Positions 38,946 to 49,600 of a stretch of DNA of 64,000 bases are shown in pieces. The position numbers were made by a program, and so were the translations under genes. Each line of letters begins with the position of its first letter. Within the stretch, counting starts at the first letter, position 1. This DNA is from Pipra filicauda (lineage: Eukaryota; Chordata; Aves; Passeriformes; Pipridae): assembly GCF_003945595.2 (NCBI RefSeq), contig NW_024104554.1:3286001-3350000 (forward strand). The letters are read 5' to 3'. The notes under the pieces are model-generated. The model made no database searches, had not been told where the DNA came from, and saw only the letters and a list, made by a program, of their open reading frames with translations.

Positions 38946-40263
38946 AAAGAATACTAATTTTAATACATATGACATTATCAGAGGTATTCTAGAATTGTAG
39001 AGAACCCTCCAGTTAGAAATTAAAGTGGGCTTTGTGCTGTTTACCCAGTTATTTATTGATTAGTTAGCCACACAGGAATACTAGACAAAAAGTAATAGCT
39101 GAAACTGGATACAATGAATTAGTAGCAAGTCATGTGAGTATCAGAAACAATGAAAATTGGATAACCAAGACTTGAAGACCTAGGAGATCTGATATCTAAT
39201 AAAAGTAGAGCTCATGGGTGCTTTAAAATGTCTTTTTTTCTTTTGTTGTACCATTATTTCTTTTTTTTAACAGAAACATGAAATCTCTGGAATCTCTTCC
39301 ATCCTGCAACATATGTTTGAAATTACTGATAAGGTCAAGATTCTTTTTCATGAGACTGATCAACAAGGAAGAAAATGCATAGACAATGTCTTATTTCTCT
39401 AGGAAATCAGGCCAAAAATGAAAGGATGATAATCTAATTAAGACGAGGCAACTTAATATTATGGAAAGAAGTCCTGTTAAAGAAACATGATTTCAATCAT
39501 TTGTGCCATTAGAACTGGGATTCATAAAACTAAAAGCAAAGAACAAAAATATTTAGGTGCTTTATTAGTCACTTATAACACCTTGACTACAAAAAATATG
39601 ATTATGAAGTATCTATAAAGAGATTTTCTAAGGGATTAAGAACTGCCTTTTTGAATAGAACTGGAAAATGAGCTGTCACTGGGGAGTCAAAGTTGCATAG
39701 AAGCTCACCTAGTAGGGTTCCTTAATATCAAATTTTTCGGTCAATGACTGAAGGTGAATATAAAATCACTGATAACAAAGTAAGGCAATTCAAATAAAAG
39801 CAGGGCATGCATTTTCACCACTAGGAAGTATAGTCCCCTGTAGAAAAAACTAAGGGATGCAGTAATGTTTTAATCCTATGATGTCTTCAAATCAAAGGAA
39901 AAAAAGACTCTGTTAGGGTGCTTTTGTGTTAAGGTTGCTGACTTAATTCAGATGGGGTGAGTAAGTGGTGTCCTATGGTCTTTTCTCTCTAAAGAGTTGA
40001 AATAGATGATATTTAAAATCCTAGTCTTTGAAAGTAGTCACACAAAAAAAGTCATTGATAAGACTAGAAAGATAAACACGGAAAGTGAAAAAATATTTGT
40101 GAAAAAAATAAGAGTGGTGATTAAAACCAAGATGACTATTGCCTGATTTTGTATTAGTAAAATGAATATTTTTAAAATGCATCTTCAGCTAAGACTGGAC
40201 TTTCTCCAAACTTTTGAATCAAGGAGAGGGCTAAGTAGTGAGCAATTATTGATGCTTAGTGGT
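38946..40263. other. AT-rich non-coding DNA, nothing recognised
   Basis: No frame of note, no repeat recognised. Confidence 0.6.
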
Positions 40264-40366
40264 TGTCCTGGTTTTGGCTGGTATAGAGTTAATTTTCTTC
40301 CTAGTGTGTTTTGGATTTAGTATGAGAATAATGTTGAGAACACAACTGAGGTTACTAAGCATCAAC
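40264..40366 (+). mobile_element. Truncated 5' end of the common avian LTR family
   Basis: Starts TGTCCTGGTTTTGGCTGG and continues 'agagttaattttcttcctag' and 'gtgttttggatttagtatga'. This is the 5' end of the same LTR family seen reversed at 31834-32411, where 'ccaaaacacag' occurs near 32350. Only about 100 bases remain. A 12-bp inverted repeat (40249-40260 against 40354-40365) brackets almost the whole fragment. Confidence 0.7.
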
Positions 40367-40516
40367 TAAATAAAACTTTAGATCTTCACTGACCAAGATG
40401 TCTTAGTCTCAAACCTACCTGCACTTCTAGTGATGATTCAAAAGATTTTATGAGTAGCAATTCATGAATGAGATAGCAATGAACAGAACAGAAATGAGAC
40501 AGCTAGTCAAGGAAGG

Positions 40517-41627
40517 TGATTGTCCTACTCTACTCTGTGCTGGTGCAACCTACTCTTGAATACTGTGTGCAATTTTGGGCACCACAGTATAAAATATGAA
40601 GAGAGCATCCAAAGGAGGGCAATGAAGATGGTGAAGGGCCTTGAGGGGAAGCCGTATGAGGAGTGGCTGAAGTCACTTGGTCTGTTCAGCCTGGAGGAGA
40701 CTGAGGGGAGACCTCACTGCAGTTACAACTTCCTCATGAGGGGAAGAGGAGGGGCAGGCACTGATCTCTTTGTGGTGACCAGCAACAGGACCTAAGGGAA
40801 TGGTCTGAAATTGTGTCAGAGGAAGCTTAGGTTAGATACTAGAAAAAGGTTCTTCACCCAGAGAGTGGTTGAACACTGGAACAGGCTCTTCAGGAAAGTG
40901 GTCACAGCCTGACAGAGTTCAAGAAGCATTTGGATTATACTCTCAGGCACATGATGTGACTCTTAGGGATAGTCCTGTGCAGGGCTGTCTAAGTTTTATT
41001 TGGTTCCCTGCCAAGGCCCAGATCCAACACCAAAATACCTCCAGCACAGTGCTAAGGAAAAAAAACCCACGAAAAATCCAAACTAACCAAACTTATATGA
41101 AAATAAATGTATTTATGTTATATACAACTATACACAGTTGAAATACCATGCACAACTCCAAAGAAAAGGCAAATGGAAAGGGGAAGGAAAAGGGAACAAA
41201 AGCAAAATAAAATAACCCAAAAAGCAAAATCAATAACCCAAGATCTAGCAACTAAAGAATTAGCAAAAGAATATCTTACTACTCTCCTTGGGACAACAGA
41301 AAATTGTGCTGGAACGACCGCCAGCAACCTCCGCCTCCCAAGGTCGACAAGGCCTTACCAGGCCTCACTCCCCAATATGTCAGACTCAACAGCAGGGAAA
41401 CCTGCACCTCCAGGGCCACTGGAAGAAAAGAGAGAAGACCTCTTGTCCTTTCTTTTTTATGTCCCTGGCTTACATAAAAATCGTAGGGAATACTGGGTAA
41501 TCTGACCACTTCCTTGGTTACAAACTGGTCACCAAGGAAGGCCTAGACTAAAACTATCACAAAGGTTGGACTTGATGATCCGTGTGGGTCCCTTCCAACT
41601 CAGCATATTCTGTGATTCTGTGAACAG
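40517..41627 (+). mobile_element. CR1 LINE 3' part, split by an LTR insertion
   Basis: The left part (40517-40985) encodes remnants of the RT C-terminus and 3' UTR: '[12 protein letters not shown]'-like DNA at about 40550, 'gagagcatccaaaggagggc', 'ctgttcagcctggaggagac' and 'gactcttagggatagtcctg'. The right part (41562-41627) continues with 'ggttggacttgatgatccgt', 'gtgggtcccttccaactcag' and 'attctgtgattctgtgaa', the CR1 end. The 576 bases between are an LTR. The plus frame 40520-40795 is a chance reading of the CR1 remnant that includes '[18 protein letters not shown]'. Confidence 0.9.
40986..41561 (-). mobile_element. LTR inserted in a CR1, minus strand
   Basis: On the minus strand it starts TGTGATAGTTTTAGTCTAGG and ends AATAAAACTTAGACA (TG...CA). 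The start matches the start of the plus-strand LTR at 46013-46632. The AATAAA signal is at 41000-40995, close to the 3' end, and a TATA-like ACATAAAAAA lies near 41461-41452. The flanks AGGGC (40981-40985) and AAGGT (41562-41566) differ by two transitions and may be a decayed 5-bp target duplication. The plus frame 41107-41505 (132 codons) is a chance reading of this LTR. No internal genes are present, so this is a solo LTR. Confidence 0.8.
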
Positions 41628-42773
41628 GAAACTTTATAAAATGCAGTGGAAAATTCAATCTTATTCTTAGATTCTGCTTTTAAAGACAGACCATTCAGGC
41701 AACCAAGAAATCCCATCACAATGTCATTTATTATACATTGGTGTAATGCAGTAATTCAGGCTTTCAGTAGGTTCTTGACAAAGATTTCAAGGGCTTGCAG
41801 TAGCAAACAAAGTTGTTAAGGTACCTTTCAAAACAGAATTACTGTAAAAGTGGCAGTGTGTTGCTAATGACTGTCTGGTTATACACATACTCTCACCCAA
41901 CCCCACCTCTCCCTTATTAGAAATCCAGAAAAACTCAAGCAATTAGAGTAGAAATGTGTTCTTTTGATTAGGTAATAGGAGTTCCAAACAGAAGTGTGTA
42001 CTGAAACCTCTTCATACAGATTACATGTTTATTGCTCCTCTGTGCACACTGATGACCATTAGTAGCTTCACACTTTTGTACATGCATTATTTTCAGAAAC
42101 AATTGTGTTGAAGAACTTTCTAACTATAACATTCTTTTTTTGTTCATTGTAATACTAATTGTAAGTCTGGGTAAGCCACTGCCAGCTGTTTCACTTCATA
42201 TTTGTTGGTAGGAGTCCAGTTTACTGCTTTGAAAAAGCACTATAAAATCCTAAATCTTTATTTAACCTTGTGTGATGTCTTTTTATTTATTAAAAACTGT
42301 GTTTCAACCTAGCCTGTTAATTCTATATTCAGTGTTCAGTAACACATGCTTGGTCTTTTCATAAACATATATCAACTCTTATATCCAAGTGCCCCAGAGT
42401 ACCGGTCTGCTTTAAGGAGTGTGCCTATCAGTGTGCCACAGAACTCTATGGGGAGACAGCTGCAGTCTCATACCCCTATGAAAATCTGTCTCCTGTGGTT
42501 TTTTAGTTCTGTCTCTCTGTGTCTTCTTTAGCTGTCTCTTCGGAAATCTTGGCTCTTTACTGTGCACTTCTTTAAACTCTCATGCTTTTCTTTAGTCACT
42601 CATGGGTTCTCTGTACAAACTTTTGTGTATGTACTAGTGAAAATAAATGCAAACAAAAAAAAAGACTTAAAGAAAATTATTGTCAAGATCAATTTTTATT
42701 TTTTTATTTATTTTGTGGAACTTTTTGACGTTGCTGTTTGCTATAACTGTAATTAAGTATTAATTATACAAGA
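41628..42773. other. AT-rich non-coding DNA, nothing recognised
   Basis: Only short frames without domains. Confidence 0.6.
42769..42773. repeat. Target-site duplication, left copy (CAAGA)
   Basis: Exact match to 43635-43639, directly abutting the 42774-43634 LTR. Confidence 0.8.
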
Positions 42774-43634
42774 TGTCTCAGTTTGACGAGACTGGAATTT
42801 TTTACTAAAGAAGATGAGTTATGAGACAGACAAAACTCCTCTCTCTCAGCAATTGTAAATCCAAAATTAAGGGGCTCCAATTGAGGAAGTGTGGAAAAAA
42901 AAAAAGAAGAAATAACAGCCCTTTATTAGAAGATATATATATATATGTTGGCAAGAACAGTAACAGAACACAAAAACAGCTAGACAATAGTCCTGTACCC
43001 AAAAGTCCCCTTCAAACAAAAGAAAAGGTCAGAATACTTCTCTATCCCTTAGCGCAGTTCTAATCGCGGTTGGCGGGAGGCGCTGTTGGATCACTGGGGG
43101 TGCAGAGCCTGCAGTGCTCCGTGGTGGTCTGCAGGGGCGCTGTTGGATTCCGGCAGTCACCATGTGGGGAGGATGTCTGGGGGGACGGGGGGGTGGTCTC
43201 GCATTGCAGGAGAAGCTGAAAAGAAAATAGGGACCCTTTCCCCAATGGAAGAAGGGGGAAAGGAAAGCAGTCTACCCCCATGGAACTCAGTGTTGTTCTC
43301 AGATGATGGTGTTTCAAGGCTCCTCCTTTTTCTCCCAGTGAGCACAAATCTCTCCAGTGAAAACACAGCAGGTTTGGGGCAAACCCCGTCTCTGTTTCAG
43401 AGAGCAAACACAGCAATCCCTCCTCTCCCTTGTGAGGAGAACCAGCAATTCCCCCAAAAAACTCCTCCCCCCTCCCCCCAGCCTCTAATGGGCCATCTGT
43501 TAGGAATGCAGCTCGGCCAGCTAGGTTCTTTTGTAAAGCTAATTGCCCCCCCCCTTTCCATTCAATCTCCATCTTTCCTACAGTGGGGGCAGGGGGAAGA
43601 AAAATTCCCCCTCTTGGATTTCTAACCTATAACA
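42774..43634 (-). mobile_element. Solo LTR, 861 bp, minus strand, with 5-bp target duplication
   Basis: On the minus strand it runs from TGTTATAGGTTAGAAATCC to CTGAGACA. It is flanked by exact CAAGA copies at 42769-42773 and 43635-43639. An AATAAA signal on the minus strand is at 42927-42922. The U3-like part (about 43050-43630) is GC-rich with C and G homopolymers, and a TA microsatellite lies at 42933-42946. The long opposing frames 43086-43625 (179 codons, plus) and 43572-43060 (170 codons, minus) come from this GC-rich composition. They show no retroviral or host domain and I do not regard them as genes. Confidence 0.85.
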
Positions 43635-43639
43635 CAAGA
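43635..43639. repeat. Target-site duplication, right copy (CAAGA)
   Basis: Exact match to 42769-42773 on the other side of the LTR. Confidence 0.8.
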
Positions 43640-46007
43640 TCATTGAACTCTGGCATAATCCTACCAGAAAGGTGTCACTGCTCCAGTTTTGCTATGGTCA
43701 GTTTTCTAAACCTAATCACTTGGATCCAGAACTAGGATACCATTCTTTTCTGGAGCATACCTTCATGTAATCTCTTCACCCACACTCCTCTGCAGTTTCT
43801 GATTCATGGCTGAACAGTGATTATCTTCATTGAATTCTCCATCTGCTCATACCAGGAGAGGGACTTCCACTTGCTCCAGGTTCAGTGGGTCCTGCAGCTA
43901 CAAGCTACGAGATGTTTTATGGAAGGTAGATGTCACAAAACTTCTCTGTCGGGCCTAAATTTCACTATGAATGGTTGTGTCTTGCTCCACTTTGTACCAC
44001 ACTCAGAATTTTTGATGTGTAGTAGGTGAAATCTTTAAAAAATGCTGAAGCTGTATGCAGTAGTGTTAGAGCCAAGTAACTCAGTGGTTTCTCTGTGAAG
44101 CGAAATGGTTGATGTTGAAGACCCAGTCACCATTCTATATGAATTGAATGGTTCTCTTAATTCCACTTATGTACCTTATTATACCCCAATTTCATTTAGA
44201 TGTGTCTTTTATACAAATAGAATGCAAAACATTAGGGTTTTTTTTTTTTTCCATTTTCTGGTGGTACCAGCTGTAGTTGCAATGTTTTTCATAAGCATAG
44301 AGAAAAATACGAAATTCCTTTACTCAAGCAGCACTATCTCTGAACAAACATTTTCCTGAGTTTCTCTAAAATCATTGACATAAGATCATTCTCAAGTTCA
44401 TCTATTGAGATGGGTCTGATTGAGTGGAAGTGGAAAACTTCAGGCTGTGATCTCTGCATGGAAGTTAAACATTAAATTCATTGACACACTTAAATAAATA
44501 AGGGCTGGAACAAAAAGAATAATCAAGATGCTTGTAGTGTAAATGAGCTATAAACCAAATGTATGTGCCAAAGACATGGTCAGGGTAATGACCAGAGTAA
44601 ATTATAGAGGTCAACCTTCAGACTCAAACCACTGAATGCCTGAATTTTTATGCTTTTTAAATTACTCAGATAAGCTGAAGACTCTATGTAGAGTTATGTT
44701 TGTGGTTAAAGAGGCCAAAAGGTCCTGGTAAGTGAGAAAGACAGCCTTTGGAAGGAAAATATCACAAATGATTGCATCTCTCCTCCCTCTACCACATCTT
44801 ACCCATGTTCCTTACTCTTAACATCTGTCTTCATTCATGTTAACAAGTCCTCTACTTTCACATTTCTCATGCTTTTTTTAGAGTAAGTTTTTACTCTAAT
44901 CTTTTAGTTGTTATGGAACATTCATTTCTGTAGGATATTTTCCAACCCCATAGTTCAGTTCTAGGTTCATTCACTATTACTTGTTTCAAGTATTTTTGAC
45001 CATCATTTTGATGACTTTCTGGTGCACAGCAAAATATTATTTCTGGGCAAACTCCCAATCTCTTCTGTTGAAAAAAAAATAAAATTTTAGATTCTGTATA
45101 CGTTTATGTGTATTCATTAATTGCTTTGGAGTCCACATTCTCAAGTCTTCTCACCTTTAACTAGGGAAATCAAAACCTCTTTCCTGGACCTTGTTACCTA
45201 GTTAAATGCAAAATATCTACCTAGCAAGTTGTTCTATCTGATATATTTCTGCTATAAAAATTCTTAAGCATCTGCAAGTGTCACCAGTGGAAGTATTCTT
45301 TCCATTACACTTATAAGTAGATCAGGGTTCTCAGACTCCTGCCATTTGTTTTACCTGCAGTACTCTGTAAGAATCTAAAGTACATTATGCTAAACTGTAT
45401 TTCATCTTTTCAAGTGAAATGATGCTCCATTTGTTCAAGTACTGCATAAGCAATCACTCATGGCATGAATACCCCTGCTGTAAAAACATATGTGAGTAGA
45501 GCTAAGCCCAGCTGCATTGTCCTTCCCTCGACAGCACTCAGATAATAACTGTAATGATCAGTCAACAGTGCTAGGAAAGTGCTTTAGAAATGTAATCCCT
45601 CTAGTTCTGCTGCCTTCAGCAACTTCAGAACAGGCTCTTGGTGCCATAAAAAGTTGCAGAAGAATCTCATATTACCGACTAATTATAGAGTAAGGAGGCA
45701 TGTAAAATTCAAAGTTACTAAGTTTAACATATGGGATAAAACCACCACTTCAGCACATGACAAATGAGAATGGCAACACTTCAGAAAAGAAAGCACTTCA
45801 GAAAGAAACTTTTGAGTCATGATGAAAAGTTCAGTGAAAAGATCAACTTGATGCTCAGTGTTGGTCAAACAACAAAAGAAAAAGATAGGAGTTATTAGAA
45901 AGAGGCAAAAAAATCATATATGCTATGCCAGTATTTAGTTGATGACACACATGTTATATGCAGTTCCAACCTCAAAATGAATACAACAGAACTGGGAAAG
46001 ACTTAGA
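43640..46007. other. AT-rich non-coding DNA, nothing recognised
   Basis: Short frames only (for example 43817-44029 and 44105-44359 plus, 45683-45868 minus). None has a domain or splice support. Confidence 0.6.
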
Positions 46008-46012
46008 GAAGA
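46008..46012. repeat. Target-site duplication, left copy (GAAGA)
   Basis: Identical to 46633-46637. It fixes the LTR start at 46013 rather than two bases later. Confidence 0.75.
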
Positions 46013-46632
46013 TGTGATAGTTTCAATCTAGGCCTTCCTGGAGACCAGCTTGTAACCAGGGAAGTACCCTATGTTCCCAGTATTCCATGCTATCCTTTAC
46101 GTAAATAGAGGTATAAATGAGAAAGGAAGAGAAACCTTCGCTCGCTTCTCTTCTGGTGAGGTTTGGGAACAGTAGGTCCCTGCATTGGTCTCGCTTATCT
46201 GGAAGTTGAGGCCTGTAGCAACTGCTGGTGCCTGCCACGTGGGAGGTGGAGAGATTTGGCCGTGTCTGGTGACCCTGTTCTCCTTGAGGGAAGTGGTGAG
46301 ATTTCATTTTGCTAGTTCTTTATTTTGTTAGTTCCTCGGTTTTGATTGTGCATATCTGTTTTGGTTTTGTCCCTTTTTGTCCCTTTTTCCTTTTTCCTTT
46401 TCCCCTTTTCCCTCTTCCTTTTTTTGGGGGGGGGTTGTTCAAAGTATTCTCACTGTATATAACTGTGATATATGTAAAATATATATATACGTATATATAG
46501 GTATAATTTGCTTGATTTTGGTTTCTTTCAGTTTCTCCAGTTTTTCTTTCCTTTGCCCAAAAGGAGAGGGGAGGGAAAAGGCTTTTGCTAAGTTTCGGAG
46601 ACTTGGCAGGAAGCCAGCTTGAAACTTGGTCA
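46013..46632 (+). mobile_element. Solo LTR, 620 bp, with 5-bp target duplication
   Basis: Starts TGTGATAGTTTCAATCTAGG and ends GAAACTTGGTCA. The exact 5-bp flanks GAAGA are at 46008-46012 and 46633-46637. A TATA-like TATAAAT is at 46112-46118. The first about 80 bases and the last about 35 resemble the minus-strand LTR at 40986-41561, so both belong to one family. The copy contains a pyrimidine tract followed by a G run (46369-46436) and an expanded TA-rich stretch (about 46466-46500). The frames 46320-46760 minus and 46377-46622 plus are low-complexity artefacts of these tracts. No internal genes are present. Confidence 0.85.
46369..46436. repeat. Polypyrimidine tract followed by a G run
   Basis: Repeated 'gtccctttt' and 'ttcctttttcc' units form an almost pure C/T tract ending in T7 and then G9. 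It lies inside the 46013-46632 LTR. Confidence 0.85.
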
Positions 46633-46637
46633 GAAGA
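46633..46637. repeat. Target-site duplication, right copy (GAAGA)
   Basis: Directly follows the terminal CA of the 46013-46632 LTR and matches 46008-46012. Confidence 0.75.
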
Positions 46638-49600
46638 ATAAAGAAAAATATTGGAGCGGGTGTAAAAAAAACTAGATAAAGGTTGGAAAAGAGATAACTG
46701 CATGGGAAAAAAAAAGTGTTGATTTTCATGAGAGCTATGGAGATGATAAGGAGGCACCAATTTTCATTTTTTTTCCTTGGAAATAAGTAGAGAGAAAACA
46801 AGACTTTTCAAGGCAGTATTTTAAATACACAAACCCCAGTATTTTCTACAGATTATTGTAAATGGTGGAACTCACTGACTCATGAGTGGGATGAATCATG
46901 GAAGGATGTGTGGAAAAATTCTCATAGTCTTTCCCTAAGTATCCACTGTGGTCAATGCTGGAAACATGGTACAGGGCTGAAAAATATATTTTATTTTTTG
47001 CTCTGTCAGTGACATATCAAAGCATAGACACAGTCTGTAGATATAAAAGACCACAACTTCTCAGCTATTAAGAAAAATATAGTGGAGGGCTTGTGCCTCT
47101 CCCTTTGCTTCTTGGAGTAACTGGATCCCAAATTAGCTCACAGTAGATGTCTGTCTTGTTGCAATAAAAGAAGCTGCTGACAGGATCAGAACATTCATGC
47201 AGGTACAAATGATGAGAAAAGGCATTTCTTTCTCAAGTTGTTTTCAATGACTTGTCAAAACCTAAAAAGTAATAATCACAGGGGCAGTTCTGATGATTGC
47301 TTCTCTTGTGTTTTACTTCAGTGTTATAGCTGACCAAGAGCTGAGTGTGTGTGCAATACTAACAGTGACAGCCCCCTAAGGGGAAAAGAGAACTTAAAGT
47401 GAACCTAAATGCAAGCGCAATGGGTGTCAGGGAACAAAAGCACACCAGTGTGGGAATCAATGCTCTCTTTAGAAATCTCTAGGGAAACATCATGTTTTCC
47501 TCCAGGGTCATCGCTGCACTGTATTGCTGATGATGCGAACAACTGCTTTGGTGTTGCTACTTTTGGTAGTGCTGTTGAGGCACACTACATTTAAACTTTT
47601 CTTCTCTGCCATTGGATATATTGTTTTCTTTGTTACTGCCACAAGTTCACAGTTTTTATTTTAATTCTCATTCTGAGCACAACAGCTGAGTTGCTAATGT
47701 GTGGAAAAACATTACCCAGAATTAATATGATTGCATTCATACCATCCCCTACCATCTTCTTGTCAGCCCTTTTAAACTTGAGATATACTTATTTTGGACT
47801 GACCTTTTCTCTAATTGGACAGGAGAGCACAGAGGAATATCTAGGTGCTAGGATAATGTCTTACTATAGTAAGATGGAAAGAAGGGTCAATCTTCTGTAA
47901 GGAGTGTCATTTCTTGGACAAGGCATATAACCATGTCCCTCTTGCAGCAACACAGTTTCTGCTTTTGTGTCCAATTTGAACTCTTTTTTTAAAATGTATG
48001 TATTTTTCTATCAAAACATTGATTAAGGGGATATATTTTCTTTTTTTTTCTTTTCTTCCCTTTTATTTTTTTTTTCTGTGCTAAAATATTGTCTATTGTC
48101 ATTCTTGGTTGATTTAAAAACCGTCAGCTTAAACTGCACTGGGGGTCACGTTCATTTATGAAGATTGGAATTGCTGGACTAGATCAGGACTAGTAGGGTG
48201 GTTTCACTCCCACTGTTGATCTGTAGCAAACATTGCAGAAAAACATACCAGAAACCTCAGTCTGCAGATGTAAAGCAGTTTTCATTCTAATCTTTGTTAA
48301 TTAGACTTTGGTTTAGAGCTTGAAATGTAGGATTTTATATCCTCTCCTTTCTTTATTTTTTATTTTTAATATAACAAATTGATTTTTTCTTATGAAGTCT
48401 CAGTTCTTCCTTATGGCCTATTCAAATGCACAACCATGTCTGTCCTAAGATTCATGCAGATCAATAGGGTTCAGAAGCAGGGCACATTGCCCATTTGTAC
48501 AACTCTCACTACAGGATGGCAGCCATCGTTTCAAATCAATGATTTCTGGGGGAGCTGAAGGTCATGCTGGATGTGCCTCTGCTGGAGGTGTTTTGTCCAT
48601 TGCTTAGGAGTTATTCATCCCTGCCAGGCACCACTGCAGCTGAAGTGAGAGTTTATACCCTATGTGCTTTATAAAATTGAGGGAGCTTAGTGCATCACTG
48701 TACTTTGCTGTGGGGTGAGTAAACAGGTCATGGCCATACTGAGGAAAAGAGTATGTTTACCCCTCTCTGACCCTTGAGACAACTCAGGGTAACTCACACC
48801 ACCAGCTAACAGCCAAGCTGACTAGGAGGTATTTGCTTCTGTCCCACAGCTTGCAGTTGTTTGTGGCAGAGGAACATAAGGTTACTTCTGCAGAAGCCTG
48901 GGACAGTTTTTTGTTACCCTAAGTATTATTGATGGGGCCCAACAGTGGAAGTTGCCTTCACTTTGAATCTTCACATTAATGAAAAAGCCCCACCTTCTGT
49001 ACCTCATGCATCTGTGTAAAATTTTGGTGACCCTAGTAAGAGCAGAGCACTGGGATATTTTTCAGCATTTGCAACCCATTAGTCAAGTAGGCAAATTACA
49101 TAAGCTTTACATTCCTGCTTCATATCCAACATCCAGGAAAAGGTATGTAGTACTGCAGTCACACCTAGTTGCTGGAGTCAGTGTTCTGTTTAATGCCACT
49201 TTCCTTGTCAGTACTTCTAACCCCCCAAAAAATCCAAAAAACCCAACCGAAACTTAAAGTAAGGGATCTCAGCAACTTTCTATAAAGATCTCCTACCAAA
49301 ACATGGATAAAGAGCAAGTCATAGCCCATAGGCACAATACAGGTTCAAAGAGATCAGCATGACACCTTACACTGTCCAGATCGTGTCATAGTTGCCTGCC
49401 AACTTTTTTTACGTGTTTACAAAGTACATTTTGCTCTTTTGTAGACAGAGTATGAAATTCTAAATTTTAATGAACTTTTATTTTTGATTGCCAGTGTTAG
49501 TCACTAAAGGGACAACTTGTACATTGCACAAACTGCTATTACTCTCAGCAACTGAAGTTTAGAATCACAGATCAAAACCTAGTATGCAGAAAGAATTGAA

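Noticed and set aside
41107..41505. 132-codon plus frame
   Set aside because: It is a reading of the antisense strand of the LTR at 40986-41561. It is rich in K/Q from A-rich DNA and has no domain.
43086..43625. 179-codon plus frame and its 170-codon minus counterpart (43060-43572)
   Set aside because: Both lie inside an LTR with exact target duplication and reflect its GC-rich, stop-poor composition. No domain is recognisable.
40986..43634. The two minus-strand LTRs (40986-41561 and 42774-43634) as the ends of one provirus
   Set aside because: Their sequences belong to different families, each has its own flanking context (a CR1 host in one case and an exact CAAGA duplication in the other), and the DNA between lacks gag/pol/env-like coding.
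46320..46801. Overlapping frames of 120-146 codons
   Set aside because: They are generated by the pyrimidine tract, G run and TA repeat in the LTR at 46013-46632.
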